From positions 23,028 through 87,027 of the forward strand of contig NZ_AEJF01000078.1 of NCBI RefSeq assembly GCF_001028175.1: a stretch of 64,000 nucleotides of DNA. The letters run 5' to 3'. How positions within the stretch are numbered: the first letter of the stretch is position 1; each line of letters begins with the position of its first letter. The notes under the pieces were generated by a model. It was not told the DNA's origin and searched no databases. It was given only the letters and a program-made list of their open reading frames with translations. Made by a program: the position numbers and the translations under genes. Of this stretch, positions 63,464 to 64,000 are shown piece after piece. The DNA comes from Caballeronia mineralivorans PML1(12) (GTDB lineage Bacteria > Pseudomonadota > Gammaproteobacteria > Burkholderiales > Burkholderiaceae).

Positions 63464-63506
63464 CCTGTTAGGACGTATACCTGGATAATGTCACCACTTT
63501 AACAGG
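63464..63506. promoter_or_regulatory. Inverted repeat CCTGTTA / TAACAGG between XRE and SDR genes
   Basis: Seven-bp perfect arms (63464-63470 and 63500-63506) flank 29 bp in the 98-bp divergent promoter region. The two half-sites are far apart for one dimer, but could be two operator half-sites for the XRE protein. Confidence 0.4.
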
Positions 63507-63555
63507 ATGATTTTACCTTGTACCTTGCTCTCTCAATCACTTGGGAGAGCATCAC

Positions 63556-64000
63556 ATGCGCGTCTTTGTCACGGGAGCCGCCGGCTTCGTCGGCTCCGCT
63601 GTCGTCCGCGAATTGCTCGCGAACGGCCATCAGGTCCTCGGCCTCACCCGATCGGAAGAAGGAGCGGCCACGCTCGCCACGGCCGGTGCCGAGGCGATCC
63701 ATGGATCGCTTACTGACCTCGACAGCCTGCGCCGGGGCGCGGCGGCCGCTGACGGGATCATCCACACTGCTTTCAATCACGATTTCTCCCGGTTTGCGCA
63801 GAGCGCTGAGGAGGACAGGCACGCGATCGAGACGCTTGGCGGCGTACTCGAAGGCAGCGAGCGCCCGTTGCTCGTCACGTCCGGTGTTGCGTTCCTGCGC
63901 AATGGCCGCACGGCGACCGAGGAGGACCGCCCTCCTGCGCCGTCCGGCAACTTTCCTCGCGCGTCGGAGGCGGTGGCGGAGACCCTCGCGCGCCGCGGCG
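63556..64000 (+). CDS. NAD-dependent epimerase/SDR (extended type), N-terminal part
   Basis: The first 148 codons of an extended SDR; the rest is cut by the window edge. It opens MRVFVTGAAGFVGSAVVREL, with the GxxGxxG nucleotide-binding motif, then TRSEEGAATLATAGAEAIHGSLTDLDSL and GIIHTAFNHDF, which is typical of atypical SDRs acting on small carbonyls or NAD(P)H-dependent epimerases. The ATG at 63556 has GGGAGAG upstream. It is divergent from the XRE regulator that may control it. Confidence 0.88.
   Translation, partial: MRVFVTGAAGFVGSAVVRELLANGHQVLGLTRSEEGAATLATAGAEAIHGSLTDLDSLRRGAAAADGIIHTAFNHDFSRFAQSAEEDRHAIETLGGVLEGSERPLLVTSGVAFLRNGRTATEEDRPPAPSGNFPRASEAVAETLARRG

Overview
The window is about 64 kb of GC-rich DNA from what looks like a Burkholderiales bacterium, probably Paraburkholderia or Caballeronia. 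That placement is an inference from base composition, from the density of LysR regulators, ABC importers and catabolic operons, and from the gene types; no rRNA or other phylogenetic marker is present. I see no phage, integrase, intact insertion sequence, CRISPR array or tRNA. The content suits a secondary chromosome or megaplasmid devoted to nutrient scavenging. Most genes lie on the minus strand.

Layout. 1-2420: the end of an L-rhamnonate catabolic operon (rhamnonate dehydratase running off the left edge, an MFS transporter and an SDR). 2796-3074: a small GlsB/YeaQ membrane protein with a strong terminator. 3407-12623: a sugar-type (CUT2) ABC importer with two binding proteins, an MFS transporter, an SfnB/DszC-like flavin oxidoreductase and a DszA/NtaA-like flavin monooxygenase; this may be an organosulfur scavenging island. 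12645-23914: an eleven-gene hydroquinone/hydroxyquinol operon with a LysR regulator. It has two-subunit hydroquinone dioxygenase, 4-hydroxymuconic semialdehyde dehydrogenase, maleylacetate reductase, a five-gene branched-chain-type ABC importer, an intradiol dioxygenase and a lone Rieske protein. A clear LysR box and sigma70-like promoter precede it.

24038-28323: a mechanosensitive channel fused to a cyclic-nucleotide-binding domain, then a large secreted Gly/Ser/His-rich protein carrying about 31 copies of an 18-bp repeat. 28901-33045: a polyamine/iron-type ABC importer. 33510-41703: an RND efflux pump (outer membrane factor, adaptor, permease) followed by a metal-sensor-type two-component system. 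41985-46998: a GcvA-type LysR divergent from an argininosuccinate-lyase-like gene joined to an amino-acid ABC importer.

47130-59349: a candidate pipecolate/opine/lysine region. A PotABCD-type importer is interleaved with a three-subunit opine-oxidase/D-hydroxyproline-dehydrogenase-like flavoenzyme. Next come an ALDH7-type aminoadipate-semialdehyde dehydrogenase, a LysN-type aminotransferase and a DUF1338/HglS-type 2-oxoadipate dioxygenase/decarboxylase, with a divergent LysR. Together these could take a cyclic or N-substituted lysine derivative to 2-oxoadipate and D-2-hydroxyglutarate. 59428-64000: a TDT-family transporter beside a truncated LysR gene, a secreted propeller-like protein, and an XRE/MmyB regulator divergent from an SDR cut by the right edge.

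The points most worth following are the three-subunit dehydrogenase as a possible entry into the 2-oxoadipate route, the ArgH paralogue with its own importer, the sugar ABC/flavin monooxygenase island, and the His-Gly repeat protein.
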